Assembly (NCBI GenBank): GCA_002422125.1
Contig: DITF01000161.1
Location: forward strand, 1 to 12,165
Length of the DNA: 12,165 nucleotides
DNA from: a bacterium UBP17_UBA6191
GTDB taxonomy: Bacteria; Muiribacteriota; UBA6191
Direction: 5' to 3'
Of the stretch, positions 7,108 to 12,165 are shown piece by piece. Position 1 is the first letter of the stretch. Every line of letters starts with the position of its first letter. Below the pieces are notes generated by a model. That model was not told the DNA's origin. It was given only the letters and a program-made list of their open reading frames with translations, and did not search any database. The position numbers and the translations under genes were made by a program.

Positions 7108-7244
7108 TTAAGATGTTTTCGTCCCCGGATATTCTAACACCTTATCAGCAACACCCACTTTTTGGTGAGCAAGCGGTACTTTGTATTTGAATCAGATACA
7201 CCACAAGCATCTTTTGCCAGGCAGACGGTCTGTTTGTTGGTCAA
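7108..7244 (-). pseudogene. Possible small Cys-containing protein, frameshifted in an A-run
   Basis: Directly after the thioredoxin stop, a TTG at 7244 opens a coding-like frame, TNKQTVCLAKDACGVSDSNT followed by KYRLLTKK. It then meets AAAAA near 7160. If one A is restored the frame continues as VGVADKVLEYPGTKTS and stops at TAA 7108-7110, giving about 45 residues with two cysteines six apart. As written, the first frame stops a few codons later. I do not recognise the family. It could be a decayed last gene of the arsR-permease-thioredoxin operon, a sequencing error in a homopolymer, or a chance open frame. The rest of 7039-7107 holds only the Fic promoter and leader. Confidence 0.35.
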
Positions 7245-7245
7245 A

Positions 7246-7476
7246 CTATAAAATTAACCCTTTGATTTCATCTGAATTCAAGACCTTTCCAGACACCTTA
7301 ACCACGCCATCCACAGCCAGAGCTGGAGTAATCATGACCCCAAAGGCCAAAATTTGATTTATATCTGTAATCTTTTCAATCTCATAATCGAGCTGAAGTT
7401 CTTTGGCTGCAATCTCCGCCGCCTCAGCCAACTTCTTGCATTTTAGGCATCCAGAACCCAGGATTTGAATTTTCAT
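7246..7476 (-). CDS. Thioredoxin-family mini-protein (TM0996/MTH895 glutaredoxin-like)
   Basis: This 76-residue minimal thioredoxin fold begins MKIQILGSGCLKC with the redox pair CLKC (10-13). It continues through a helix (KKLAEAAEIAAKEL) and DYEIEKITD, and has the cis-proline segment VMITPALAVDGVVKVSGKVL (47-66). Such proteins are cytoplasmic dithiol reductants and are regularly encoded beside DUF318/ArsP-type permeases, perhaps reducing a metalloid or organo-arsenical or recycling permease or regulator thiols; that substrate link is inferred. An in-frame start at 7530 would overlap the permease end, but AAGGAGG with a 6-bp gap supports the ATG at 7476. It is the last intact gene of the operon, 22 bp after the permease. 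Confidence 0.88.
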   Translation of the reverse strand: MKIQILGSGCLKCKKLAEAAEIAAKELQLDYEIEKITDINQILAFGVMITPALAVDGVVKVSGKVLNSDEIKGLIL

Positions 7477-7482
7477 AACCAC

Positions 7483-7489
7483 CCTCCTT
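7483..7489 (-). promoter_or_regulatory. Ribosome binding site deciding the thioredoxin start
   Basis: AAGGAGG lies 6 bp upstream of the ATG at 7476 and selects that codon over the in-frame start at 7530. Confidence 0.75.
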
Positions 7490-7498
7490 AAAGATTGT

Positions 7499-8800
7499 TC
7501 ATCCAAAAAACGCACCAAACACCATTCCACTGATGGTTGCCATCACAATTACTAGACTGACAAAAACAATGGTCTTTCTGGTTCCGATTACGCTACGAAT
7601 CACTAGCATGTTGGGCAGACTCAGAGCTGGCCCTGATAAAAGTAGAGCCAGAGCCGGCCCCTTACCCATTCCATTGGCAATCAATCCCTGCAATATGGGC
7701 ACTTCAGTCAAGGTGGCGAAGTACATAAAAGCACCAGCAAATGAGGCAAAAAAGTTAGCCGACAGGGAGTTTCCTCCTAAGGCACTTGAAATCCATTGCG
7801 TAGGGATAAGTCCCTCCTGGCCCACTCTGCCCAGCAAAGCCCCAGCAATCAGTACACCAAACAAAAGTAGTGGCATAATCTGCTTGGCAAAACCCCATGT
7901 AGACAAAAACCATTCTGATGTTTCGCCTTTGTCTGTACTAGTAATCAAGCTAAGACCAATTGCGCCAGCACTAAAGGCCATCAAGGGCTGATCAGAAAAA
8001 ACCACCCAAACAGCCGTGACAGATAATGCCACAGACACAACTTTCCACCATGCCAGACCAAACCATAAAATCAGCATCAGTCCAAGAGAAGAAGCAAACA
8101 CGGAAGTGAGGACCCACTTCAAGTTGTACAGAGTGGCCCAAATGCCGCTCATTTCCTCAGGCCTAGCCCAGTTGGCAAACACCAAAATTCCCACCATGGA
8201 AGCAAAATAGAGCGAATTTTGCCCAAGAGTACGCTTAACTTCCTCATCAGGCAGAATCATTTGCACCGCTAACTTCTGGTTCTCGTCCTTAATAAAGATC
8301 AAATGCATCAAAACACCAATCAACACACTAAAAACTACCGCGCCCAGTGCCCGCGCCACCCCAAGCTCCAAGCCCAAAACTCTGGCTGTCATTACAATAG
8401 CCAGCACATTAATTGCCGGACCAGAATAAAGAAAGGCGGTTGCCGGACCAATTCCCGCTCCCATTCGATAAATTCCTGCAAACAGAGGTAGCACTGTGCA
8501 GGAACAAACAGCCAGTAAAATTCCAGACACTGAAGCCACCGCATAGGCTAAAAACTTGTTGGCCTTGGCTCCCAGATATTTTATTACCGATGCCTGACTC
8601 ACAAAAACTGCAATGGCTCCAGCAATAAAAAATGCCGGAACCAGACACAAAAGCACATGCTCCTGTGCGTACCACTTGGCTAAATGCAAGGCTTCCAATA
8701 CGGCATTATCAAAACGAGGAGTTCCAACTGGTAAGTAAAAAAATGCCAGAAAAACTGCAACTATCAGAGTCAGTTCTTTCCATTCTGCTTTCCAGTCCAT
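7499..8800 (-). CDS. DUF318 (ArsP_1-type) permease
   Basis: This 433-residue polytopic inner-membrane protein has roughly ten hydrophobic segments. The N-half holds the family hallmark CSCTVLPLFAGIYRMG (99-114) followed by SGPAINVLAIV (126-136). The C-half repeats the design as ATLTEVPILQGLIANGMG (362-379) and LLSGPALSLPNMLVI (387-401), an internal duplication in which the cysteines are lost. Members of this family include ArsP, an exporter of trivalent organo-arsenicals, but many are uncharacterised; the CSC cysteines could bind a soft metal(loid). Central residues 170-200 form a charged loop. GAGGTACTT precedes the ATG, which lies 12 bp after the arsR-like gene. With the repressor and the CxxC protein it probably forms a metalloid-efflux or thiol-linked unit; the substrate is not determinable here. 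Confidence 0.88.
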   Translation of the reverse strand: MDWKAEWKELTLIVAVFLAFFYLPVGTPRFDNAVLEALHLAKWYAQEHVLLCLVPAFFIAGAIAVFVSQASVIKYLGAKANKFLAYAVASVSGILLAVCSCTVLPLFAGIYRMGAGIGPATAFLYSGPAINVLAIVMTARVLGLELGVARALGAVVFSVLIGVLMHLIFIKDENQKLAVQMILPDEEVKRTLGQNSLYFASMVGILVFANWARPEEMSGIWATLYNLKWVLTSVFASSLGLMLILWFGLAWWKVVSVALSVTAVWVVFSDQPLMAFSAGAIGLSLITSTDKGETSEWFLSTWGFAKQIMPLLLFGVLIAGALLGRVGQEGLIPTQWISSALGGNSLSANFFASFAGAFMYFATLTEVPILQGLIANGMGKGPALALLLSGPALSLPNMLVIRSVIGTRKTIVFVSLVIVMATISGMVFGAFFG

Positions 8801-8812
8801 AAGTACCTCGAA

Positions 8813-9142
8813 TCAGAACAAATGTTCCTTTAAGCGCGCTCGATCTTTAATCTGATCCTCAATCACAGCTTCCACGCAATGCATAAACTTTAGAACACAG
8901 GGCACCTTCAAACGGTAATAGACCTGCTTTCCGCGCTTTTCATCTTCCACAATCCCAGCCTCTTTCAAAACCGATAAATGTTTTGAGACCGTTGAGAAAT
9001 CAACCCCTACTGCATCCACAAACTCACAGACACAGCGCTCTCCATCGGCGAGTTGTTCCGCTATCCATAATCGTGTGGGATGGGCCAATGCCTTAAGCAC
9101 CTTAACTTTGGCCTCACATATAAGTTTTTCCTCTATATTCAT
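8813..9142 (-). CDS. ArsR/SmtB-family metal(loid)-responsive repressor
   Basis: This 109-residue winged-helix repressor contains LKALAHPTRLWIAEQL (16-31), then GERCVCEFV (34-42) with the CVC inducer-binding motif of ArsR-type sensors. The recognition helix region is DFSTVSKHLSVLKEAGIV (48-65), and the wing is KRGKQVYYRL (69-78). Two further cysteines (C81, C89) in the C-terminal dimer helix could join the metalloid site. A TTG at 9160 could give a protein six residues longer and has AGGG about 10 bp before it. However, the predicted transcript begins near 9154, which excludes the TTG and favours the ATG at 9142. The protein should repress its own operon, releasing DNA on binding As(III), Sb(III) or a similar inducer. 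Confidence 0.88.
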   Translation of the reverse strand: MNIEEKLICEAKVKVLKALAHPTRLWIAEQLADGERCVCEFVDAVGVDFSTVSKHLSVLKEAGIVEDEKRGKQVYYRLKVPCVLKFMHCVEAVIEDQIKDRARLKEHLF

Positions 9143-9164
9143 ATTTGGCAATATAGCCAAATAT
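9141..9164. promoter_or_regulatory. Candidate ArsR operator
   Basis: This is a perfect inverted repeat with 9-bp arms, ATATTTGGC (9141-9149) and GCCAAATAT (9156-9164), around a 6-bp centre. It overlaps the -10 element and predicted start site of the arsR-like promoter and reaches into the ATG at 9142. This is the expected placement for an autoregulating ArsR-family repressor. Confidence 0.65.
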
Positions 9165-9190
9165 TATTACCCTGAAAAGGCTTTGGTCAA
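9161..9190 (-). promoter_or_regulatory. Promoter of the arsR-permease-thioredoxin operon
   Basis: On the minus strand TTGACC (9190-9185) and TAATAT (9166-9161) are separated by 18 bp. Transcription would start near 9154, giving a leader of only about 12 bases with no good Shine-Dalgarno before the ATG at 9142. Confidence 0.6.
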
Positions 9191-9323
9191 TAAACGAACG
9201 AGCTGGGCTGCGACAAGGTATTTTGGTATAAGCAAACCGGCCTTGAATAGCTTTGAGCAAGGTCGGACCAGCATTAAAGTTCAAAGCGCGATTTAAATCC
9301 TGCGCACTCTGGGTTTGGATTGA
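9180..9323 (+). pseudogene. Decayed XRE/HipB-like helix-turn-helix protein
   Basis: A plus-strand frame reads AATRYFGISKPALNSFEQGR followed by TSIKVQSAI, then TAA (9294-9296), then in the same frame ILRTLGLD and TGA (9321-9323). The pattern GIS-x-P-x-L-x-x-FE-x-GRTS followed by an I-L-R-x-LGL helix is that of XRE regulators of the HipB/antitoxin type. The TAA sits between two parts that are normally continuous. There is no credible start or first helices: upstream the frame runs into the arsR promoter. No toxin-like partner is visible downstream. The most likely reading is the leftover of an antitoxin or phage-type regulator. Confidence 0.5.
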
Positions 9324-9356
9324 TGGCGTACATCCATCACAGAATCAAAATGTACT

Positions 9357-9384
9357 TGTCTTAAAGAAGAAGGACTTCAAGACA
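9357..9384 (-). other. Hairpin in the gene-free stretch 9324-9521
   Basis: Arms TGTCTTAAAG (9357-9366) and CTTCAAGACA (9375-9384) flank an 8-base loop. In minus-strand RNA all ten pairs form (one G-U); in plus-strand RNA there is an A-C mismatch. It lies about 140 bp after the stop of the cyclase-like gene, and UUUU follows a few bases later, so it could be a weak terminator for that gene. The rest of 9324-9521 shows no gene, RNA or repeat that I can support. Confidence 0.35.
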
Positions 9385-9521
9385 CACTCTTGAGACAAAC
9401 GAATCTTGAGAAAACCCGCATCTTTAAAATAAATAATATTTCTACCCGACCGTCTCACCCCAGCCATTTGCCATGCAAGGAACAAACATCGACCATGTGG
9501 ATACTTCACCTATCCCTTCTT

Positions 9522-10220
9522 CTAACAATTCTTTAGTTTTTGCTGGAGCCAGCGGTGCTTGACCACAATGGAAAGATCCTTCGATTTGAGGCCCTCATCT
9601 ACCATTTGTTGCAGAGTGGTCAGGTATTGGCGGTAGTAGTCATCATCATCCCACTCGGACTGACTGCTAGCTATATAGTCGATATAGTACATGCCGTCCA
9701 AGTCCTTACCAAGCAAGTTCATGATGCTCTCCTTTTCGTGTTCAGGGCCATGGTGGCTTGCGTGAGCCTTCTTCCCCAAATTGATAATAGACTCATCTAA
9801 TATTACTCTTGGGTACAGTGCTGCTTTGGATTCTAGTACATAGGCATCAACCATCCCTGGACCAAATAAGAATTTTGAGGTATGTACAAGCTTACCTCGG
9901 GTCACAGCTCCCCGACAAAGGATACCCATGCTCCCGAGGCCCATCTGAACCCACAAGATTTTTAGCAGAGAATGGAACACGCCACTTTCTTCGGTTTCTA
10001 GAAATGATATGACCACAGAATCTGAAAACTGGGTGATCTCTATCCCTTCCCGCTCTTCAGGGCGATCAATATCGAGTAACCAATTTATATGTTCGAAAGC
10101 CTTAATCAAATGCTCAATACAATCCATTGCCTCGGTACCATTAGCATTGATTGTAGCTGCCACAAGCCCTCGAAAGCCCAAAATGTCAAGAAAGCAGACA
10201 ACTCTATCTTGGTAGTTCAT
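9522..10220 (-). CDS. Uncharacterised protein with class III nucleotide-cyclase-like layout
   Basis: This 232-residue protein is of a widespread but unnamed type. Its blocks line up with class III cyclases. VVCFLDILGFRGLV (7-20) resembles the first metal-Asp strand (D12). FSDSVVISF (65-73) supplies a second Asp (D67) in the hairpin. CRGAVTRGKLVH (102-113) corresponds to the GIH-x-G strand. FGPGMVDAYVLESKA (119-133) then PRVILDE corresponds to the D-x-VN-x-ARLE helix and ILVSE strand. The typical NxxxR transition-state motif is altered (DAYVLES), so a cyclase, a degenerate cyclase or a non-catalytic relative are all possible. The C-terminus after about 150 is acidic with a DDDDYY stretch. The start at 10220 is chosen for its GGAGAG with 7-bp gap; the frame is open further upstream. 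No effector gene accompanies it. Confidence 0.7.
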   Translation of the reverse strand: MNYQDRVVCFLDILGFRGLVAATINANGTEAMDCIEHLIKAFEHINWLLDIDRPEEREGIEITQFSDSVVISFLETEESGVFHSLLKILWVQMGLGSMGILCRGAVTRGKLVHTSKFLFGPGMVDAYVLESKAALYPRVILDESIINLGKKAHASHHGPEHEKESIMNLLGKDLDGMYYIDYIASSQSEWDDDDYYRQYLTTLQQMVDEGLKSKDLSIVVKHRWLQQKLKNC

Positions 10221-10379
10221 TTTGAATCTCTCCAAACAATCGGCATAGGATTTATTTTTAAAGCCTGTGGCATAATACAAAATCGTGGCATACAGCACCC
10301 TGTAGTCATAATCAAAAAGCACCTTGCCCAGAGATCCCCTGTGCCCAAAGTGCTCATAATCCAAAAGGAACGCGGGTCC
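10221..10379 (-). pseudogene. Possible C-terminal fragment of a DUF1501-like protein, in frame upstream
   Basis: The frame of the cyclase-like gene stays open upstream to about 10400. It reads GPAFLLDYEHFGHRGSLGKV, then LFDYDYRVLYATIL, and runs without a stop into the cyclase-like start. D-Y-R-x-L-Y-A-T-I-L followed by about 20 residues resembles the very end of DUF1501 proteins (the DxRxVYAxVL helix). The segment has no relation to the cyclase-like fold, and a Shine-Dalgarno sits between them, so it probably is a gene fragment left by a deletion rather than an N-terminal domain. The resemblance is from memory and weak; an authentic N-terminal extension is the alternative. Confidence 0.3.
10228..10233 (-). 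promoter_or_regulatory. Ribosome binding site deciding the cyclase-like gene start
   Basis: GGAGAG lies 7 bp before the ATG at 10220, immediately ahead of the residues where cyclase-like homology starts. It argues against the longer product from the TTG at 10364. Confidence 0.6.
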
Positions 10380-10383
10380 TTGA

Positions 10384-10755
10384 TTACCTATGTTGATCGA
10401 TCATAATGACATTCTGATCTGGATCTTCAATCACAATACTTCCGGGCCCGCCATCACTAGTGGCATCATCTTTTAAGATAGTAATTCCACTCTTAACCAG
10501 TTCATCACGAATCACCCGCACATCCGTATATTCATCCACATTCTGTGCTGATTGATTCCAGCCCGGATTAAAGGTTAGAATGTTTTTCTCAAACATGCCT
10601 TGAAACAGGCCAATAATATGATCGCCGTTTTTTAGAATTGTCCATCCCTGCCCACAATCACCGCCAAAGGCCACAAAGCCAAGCTTCTCGTAAAACGCCT
10701 TGGATGCCTTAATATCTTTAACTGTCAAACTTACTGAAAATGCACCAAGATTCAT
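10384..10755 (-). CDS. VOC (glyoxalase/bleomycin-resistance) family protein
   Basis: This 123-residue single-domain protein has paired beta-alpha-beta-beta-beta modules. The first is FSVSLTVKDIKASKAFYEKL (6-25), GFVAFGG and WTILKNGDHIIGLFQG. The second contains VRVIRDELVKSGITI, then GSIVIEDPDQNVIMIDQH (105-122). This is the subgroup with the DPDGN-x-I-x-IDQH ending, annotated as VOC or glyoxalase-like proteins of unknown substrate. Metal ligands are not certain: the first strand has Ser where dioxygenase and glyoxalase members carry His. AAGGAG with an 8-bp gap selects the ATG at 10755; the frame is open to 10812, but the added residues are not family-like. The cyclase-like gene starts 163 bp downstream, so co-transcription is possible. 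Confidence 0.85.
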   Translation of the reverse strand: MNLGAFSVSLTVKDIKASKAFYEKLGFVAFGGDCGQGWTILKNGDHIIGLFQGMFEKNILTFNPGWNQSAQNVDEYTDVRVIRDELVKSGITILKDDATSDGGPGSIVIEDPDQNVIMIDQHR

Positions 10756-10763
10756 GCTTTCTA

Positions 10764-10769
10764 CTCCTT
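10764..10769 (-). promoter_or_regulatory. Ribosome binding site deciding the VOC gene start
   Basis: AAGGAG lies 8 bp before the ATG at 10755, preferring this codon to the upstream in-frame ATG at 10812. Confidence 0.65.
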
Positions 10770-10810
10770 GATTATCCCAAAAAGGGAGCCATTTTTTTAA
10801 TGTCCCCATC

Positions 10811-10841
10811 ATGACATCAAACCCAAAATGCTACAATAGCA
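10811..10841 (+). promoter_or_regulatory. Candidate promoter with palindrome upstream of the 3'-terminal gene
   Basis: TACAAT (10832-10837) is a good -10 element, with ATGACA (10811-10816) as a weak -35 at a short 15-bp spacing. The -10 lies inside the perfect inverted repeat TGCTA-CAA-TAGCA (10829-10841), which could be an operator. The region is divergent, with the VOC gene on the other side. Confidence 0.35.
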
Positions 10842-10867
10842 CTCTGTCTGGTAAACAAGGGTAACCA

Positions 10868-12165
10868 ATGCTTAAAGCAGAATTGTTAGAAATAATCTCT
10901 AATGGCGAAAATTCTGGAGTTGAGTTTAAACTGGATTCCGTTCGCCCAGAGCAGTTAGCTAAAGAGATCGTGGCCTTGGCTAACCTAAAGGGTGGACATA
11001 TTCTGCTTGGAGTTGCAGATGACAAAAGCATTGTTGGTATCACCCGTGATAATCTGAGTGAATGGGTGGCTGACACCGTTTTTGCCCGCTACATTCATCC
11101 CATAATTTTTCCCTACTATGAAGAAATTCAGGTGGGTAACAATCAGATCGTAGCTGTTATTACCATTGGCCAGGAAGCATTCAAGCCCTATGTGGTTCGT
11201 TCCAATGATAAAGAAATCGTTTATGTCCGCATTGGTTCGGTATCTCGTCCAGCCACACGGGAACAACTGCTGATGCTAGGGTCTTCCAGCGGGTTAATTC
11301 ATGCCGAAGTCATGCCAGTGAATCGGACAGAACTTAAGTCTTTAGATCGTTCCCGTCTGGAAAATTACCTGATAGATATTTTAAATGACCCCGACATCCC
11401 CGGAAATGATGAAAAATGGATTTCGCGACTAAAGTCACTGAGTTTTATGATAGACGGACCAAATCAAGAGTCTGTCTGCACTATCGCCGGAATTGTGCTA
11501 TTCGGAATCCGTCCTCGGCAGATTTTAAAACAGAGCGGAATTCGTTTGATGTTTTTCGACGCTCTGGATAAGGTTTATCAGGCAAAAATGGATAAGATAT
11601 TGGACGCTCCCCTAGTAGGTCGTTTTCAAGTCAGCAAAGCTGGTAAAACCTTAATCGATCCGGGACTAATCGAAAAGACATTGGAAATGATCGAGCCCTT
11701 TGTGACCCTGGAATCCGATACAATTGATGAGCATTTCCGCCGCGAAAAAAAATGGCTCTATCCTTACGAAGCATTACGGGAACTAATCGTCAATGCTCTG
11801 GTTCATCGAGACTGGACCCGTTTTGTGGATGTGGAAATTTCTGGTTACAGTGACCGCTTAGAAATTACTAGTCCCGGCTCCTTACCCAATTCCATGACAG
11901 TAGAAAAAATGCTGGCTGGTCAACGATCCCCCCGTAATCACATTATCATGGAAGTCCTAAGAGACTATGGCTATGTGGATGCCAGGGGTATGGGAGTACG
12001 CACCAAAGTCATTCCAGCTCTTAAGTCCAGTGGTGCGCATTGGGATGTTGAAGCGACAGATGACTTCGTGAAAACAACTGTCGGGAAAGCCACAGAAACA
12101 CCTCTTTTTGATAAAAATTTACCCCAATCTGCATCTATCCTGTCGGGAAAGCGTCGGGAAAGCGT
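10868..12165 (+). CDS. AlbA_2 / HATPase_c_4 ATP-binding protein, 3' end outside the window
   Basis: The first 432 residues of an AlbA_2 (schlafen-type) putative nucleic-acid-binding ATPase are present; the frame is still open at the window edge. The AlbA_2 domain shows GVEFKLDSV (17-25), EIVALANLKGGHILLGVADD (33-52) and EIVYVRIGSVSRPATRE (116-132). After a middle part with VCTIAGIVLFG (203-213), the ATPase module shows EALRELIVNALVHRDW (301-316), SDRLEITSPGSLP (328-340), AGQRSPRNH (350-358) and DARGMGVR (371-378). The tail enters SGKRRES repeats, the linker that precedes a C-terminal winged helix in many relatives. AAGGG with a 6-bp gap precedes the ATG. Unlike the copy at 648, it keeps the linker and probably the C-terminal domain. 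Its cellular role is unknown; relatives are putative transcription regulators or defence-associated. Confidence 0.85.
   Translation, partial: MLKAELLEIISNGENSGVEFKLDSVRPEQLAKEIVALANLKGGHILLGVADDKSIVGITRDNLSEWVADTVFARYIHPIIFPYYEEIQVGNNQIVAVITIGQEAFKPYVVRSNDKEIVYVRIGSVSRPATREQLLMLGSSSGLIHAEVMPVNRTELKSLDRSRLENYLIDILNDPDIPGNDEKWISRLKSLSFMIDGPNQESVCTIAGIVLFGIRPRQILKQSGIRLMFFDALDKVYQAKMDKILDAPLVGRFQVSKAGKTLIDPGLIEKTLEMIEPFVTLESDTIDEHFRREKKWLYPYEALRELIVNALVHRDWTRFVDVEISGYSDRLEITSPGSLPNSMTVEKMLAGQRSPRNHIIMEVLRDYGYVDARGMGVRTKVIPALKSSGAHWDVEATDDFVKTTVGKATETPLFDKNLPQSASILSGKRRES
12080..12165 (+). repeat. 11-bp tandem repeat at the window edge
   Basis: The unit GTCGGGAAAGC occurs at 12080-12090, then twice in tandem at 12142-12152 and 12153-12163, followed by GT, which starts a probable further copy. 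Because 11 is not a multiple of three, successive copies are read in different frames, giving V-G-K, S-G-K-R-R-E-S and so on, an 11-residue protein period for every three copies. Confidence 0.8.

Noticed and set aside
7219..7233. CAGAC/GTCTG inverted repeat after the thioredoxin gene as a terminator
   Set aside because: There is almost no loop and no U-tract follows; it falls inside the possible small reading frame.
7533..7991. Long open frame of about 150 codons on the plus strand
   Set aside because: It is antisense to the DUF318 permease, which has clear family motifs; the antisense translation has no recognisable domain.
10089..10406. Plus-strand open frame of 105 codons
   Set aside because: It is antisense to the cyclase-like gene, with no motif and no credible start signal.
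1..12165. CRISPR array, tRNA, rRNA, insertion sequence ends or integrase
   Set aside because: No regularly spaced repeats, cloverleaf, rRNA-like sequence, transposase or integrase could be recognised on either strand.

Overview
This looks like chromosomal accessory DNA from a moderate-GC proteobacterium, most likely gammaproteobacterial. That reading rests on the NTF2-like / FAD oxidoreductase / DUF1365 / CFA-like methyltransferase operon and on the ArsR / DUF318-permease / small thioredoxin operon. No rRNA, tRNA or housekeeping gene is present to fix the taxon, so the assignment is an inference. Intact metabolic operons are interleaved with decayed genes: a schlafen-type ATPase, a Fic protein, an XRE regulator, a small Cys-containing protein and possibly a DUF1501 tail. 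This is the texture of a region with repeated gain and loss of mobile or defence-type genes.

Plus strand, 1-5685. The window opens with a frameshifted, internally deleted remnant of an AlbA_2/HATPase_c_4 ('schlafen-like') protein, followed by an intact 419-aa member of the same superfamily. Next comes a tight four-gene operon (1988-5685): a SnoaL/NTF2-like protein, an FAD-dependent amine-oxidase-like flavoprotein, a DUF1365 protein and a cyclopropane-synthase-like SAM methyltransferase. Together these probably modify unsaturated acyl chains of membrane phospholipids. The methyltransferase has Gln where E. coli Cfa has a bicarbonate-binding His, so its product may not be a cyclopropane.

Minus strand, 5704-7244. 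A second NTF2-like protein, a DUF5519 ('luciferase family') protein and a Fic remnant are packed almost end to end. A 22-codon hydrophobic mini-ORF sits directly in frame with the NTF2-like gene, separated from it by a single TGA. The Fic gene has lost its whole catalytic core, leaving only the N-terminal DUF4172 and C-terminal winged-helix parts. A short, apparently frameshifted small gene follows the thioredoxin gene.

Minus strand, 7246-9190. An arsR-like repressor, a DUF318/ArsP-type permease with a CSC motif and a CxxC mini-thioredoxin form an operon. Its promoter overlaps a perfect 9-bp-arm inverted repeat that also touches the repressor's start codon, which suggests metal(loid)-responsive autoregulation.

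Minus strand, 9522-10755, and plus strand to the end. An uncharacterised protein with a class III nucleotide-cyclase-like layout lies downstream of a VOC-family protein. Divergent from these is another AlbA_2/HATPase_c_4 protein that runs off the window inside an 11-bp tandem repeat. The stretch 9180-9521 holds a decayed XRE helix-turn-helix reading frame and a hairpin, but no intact gene.
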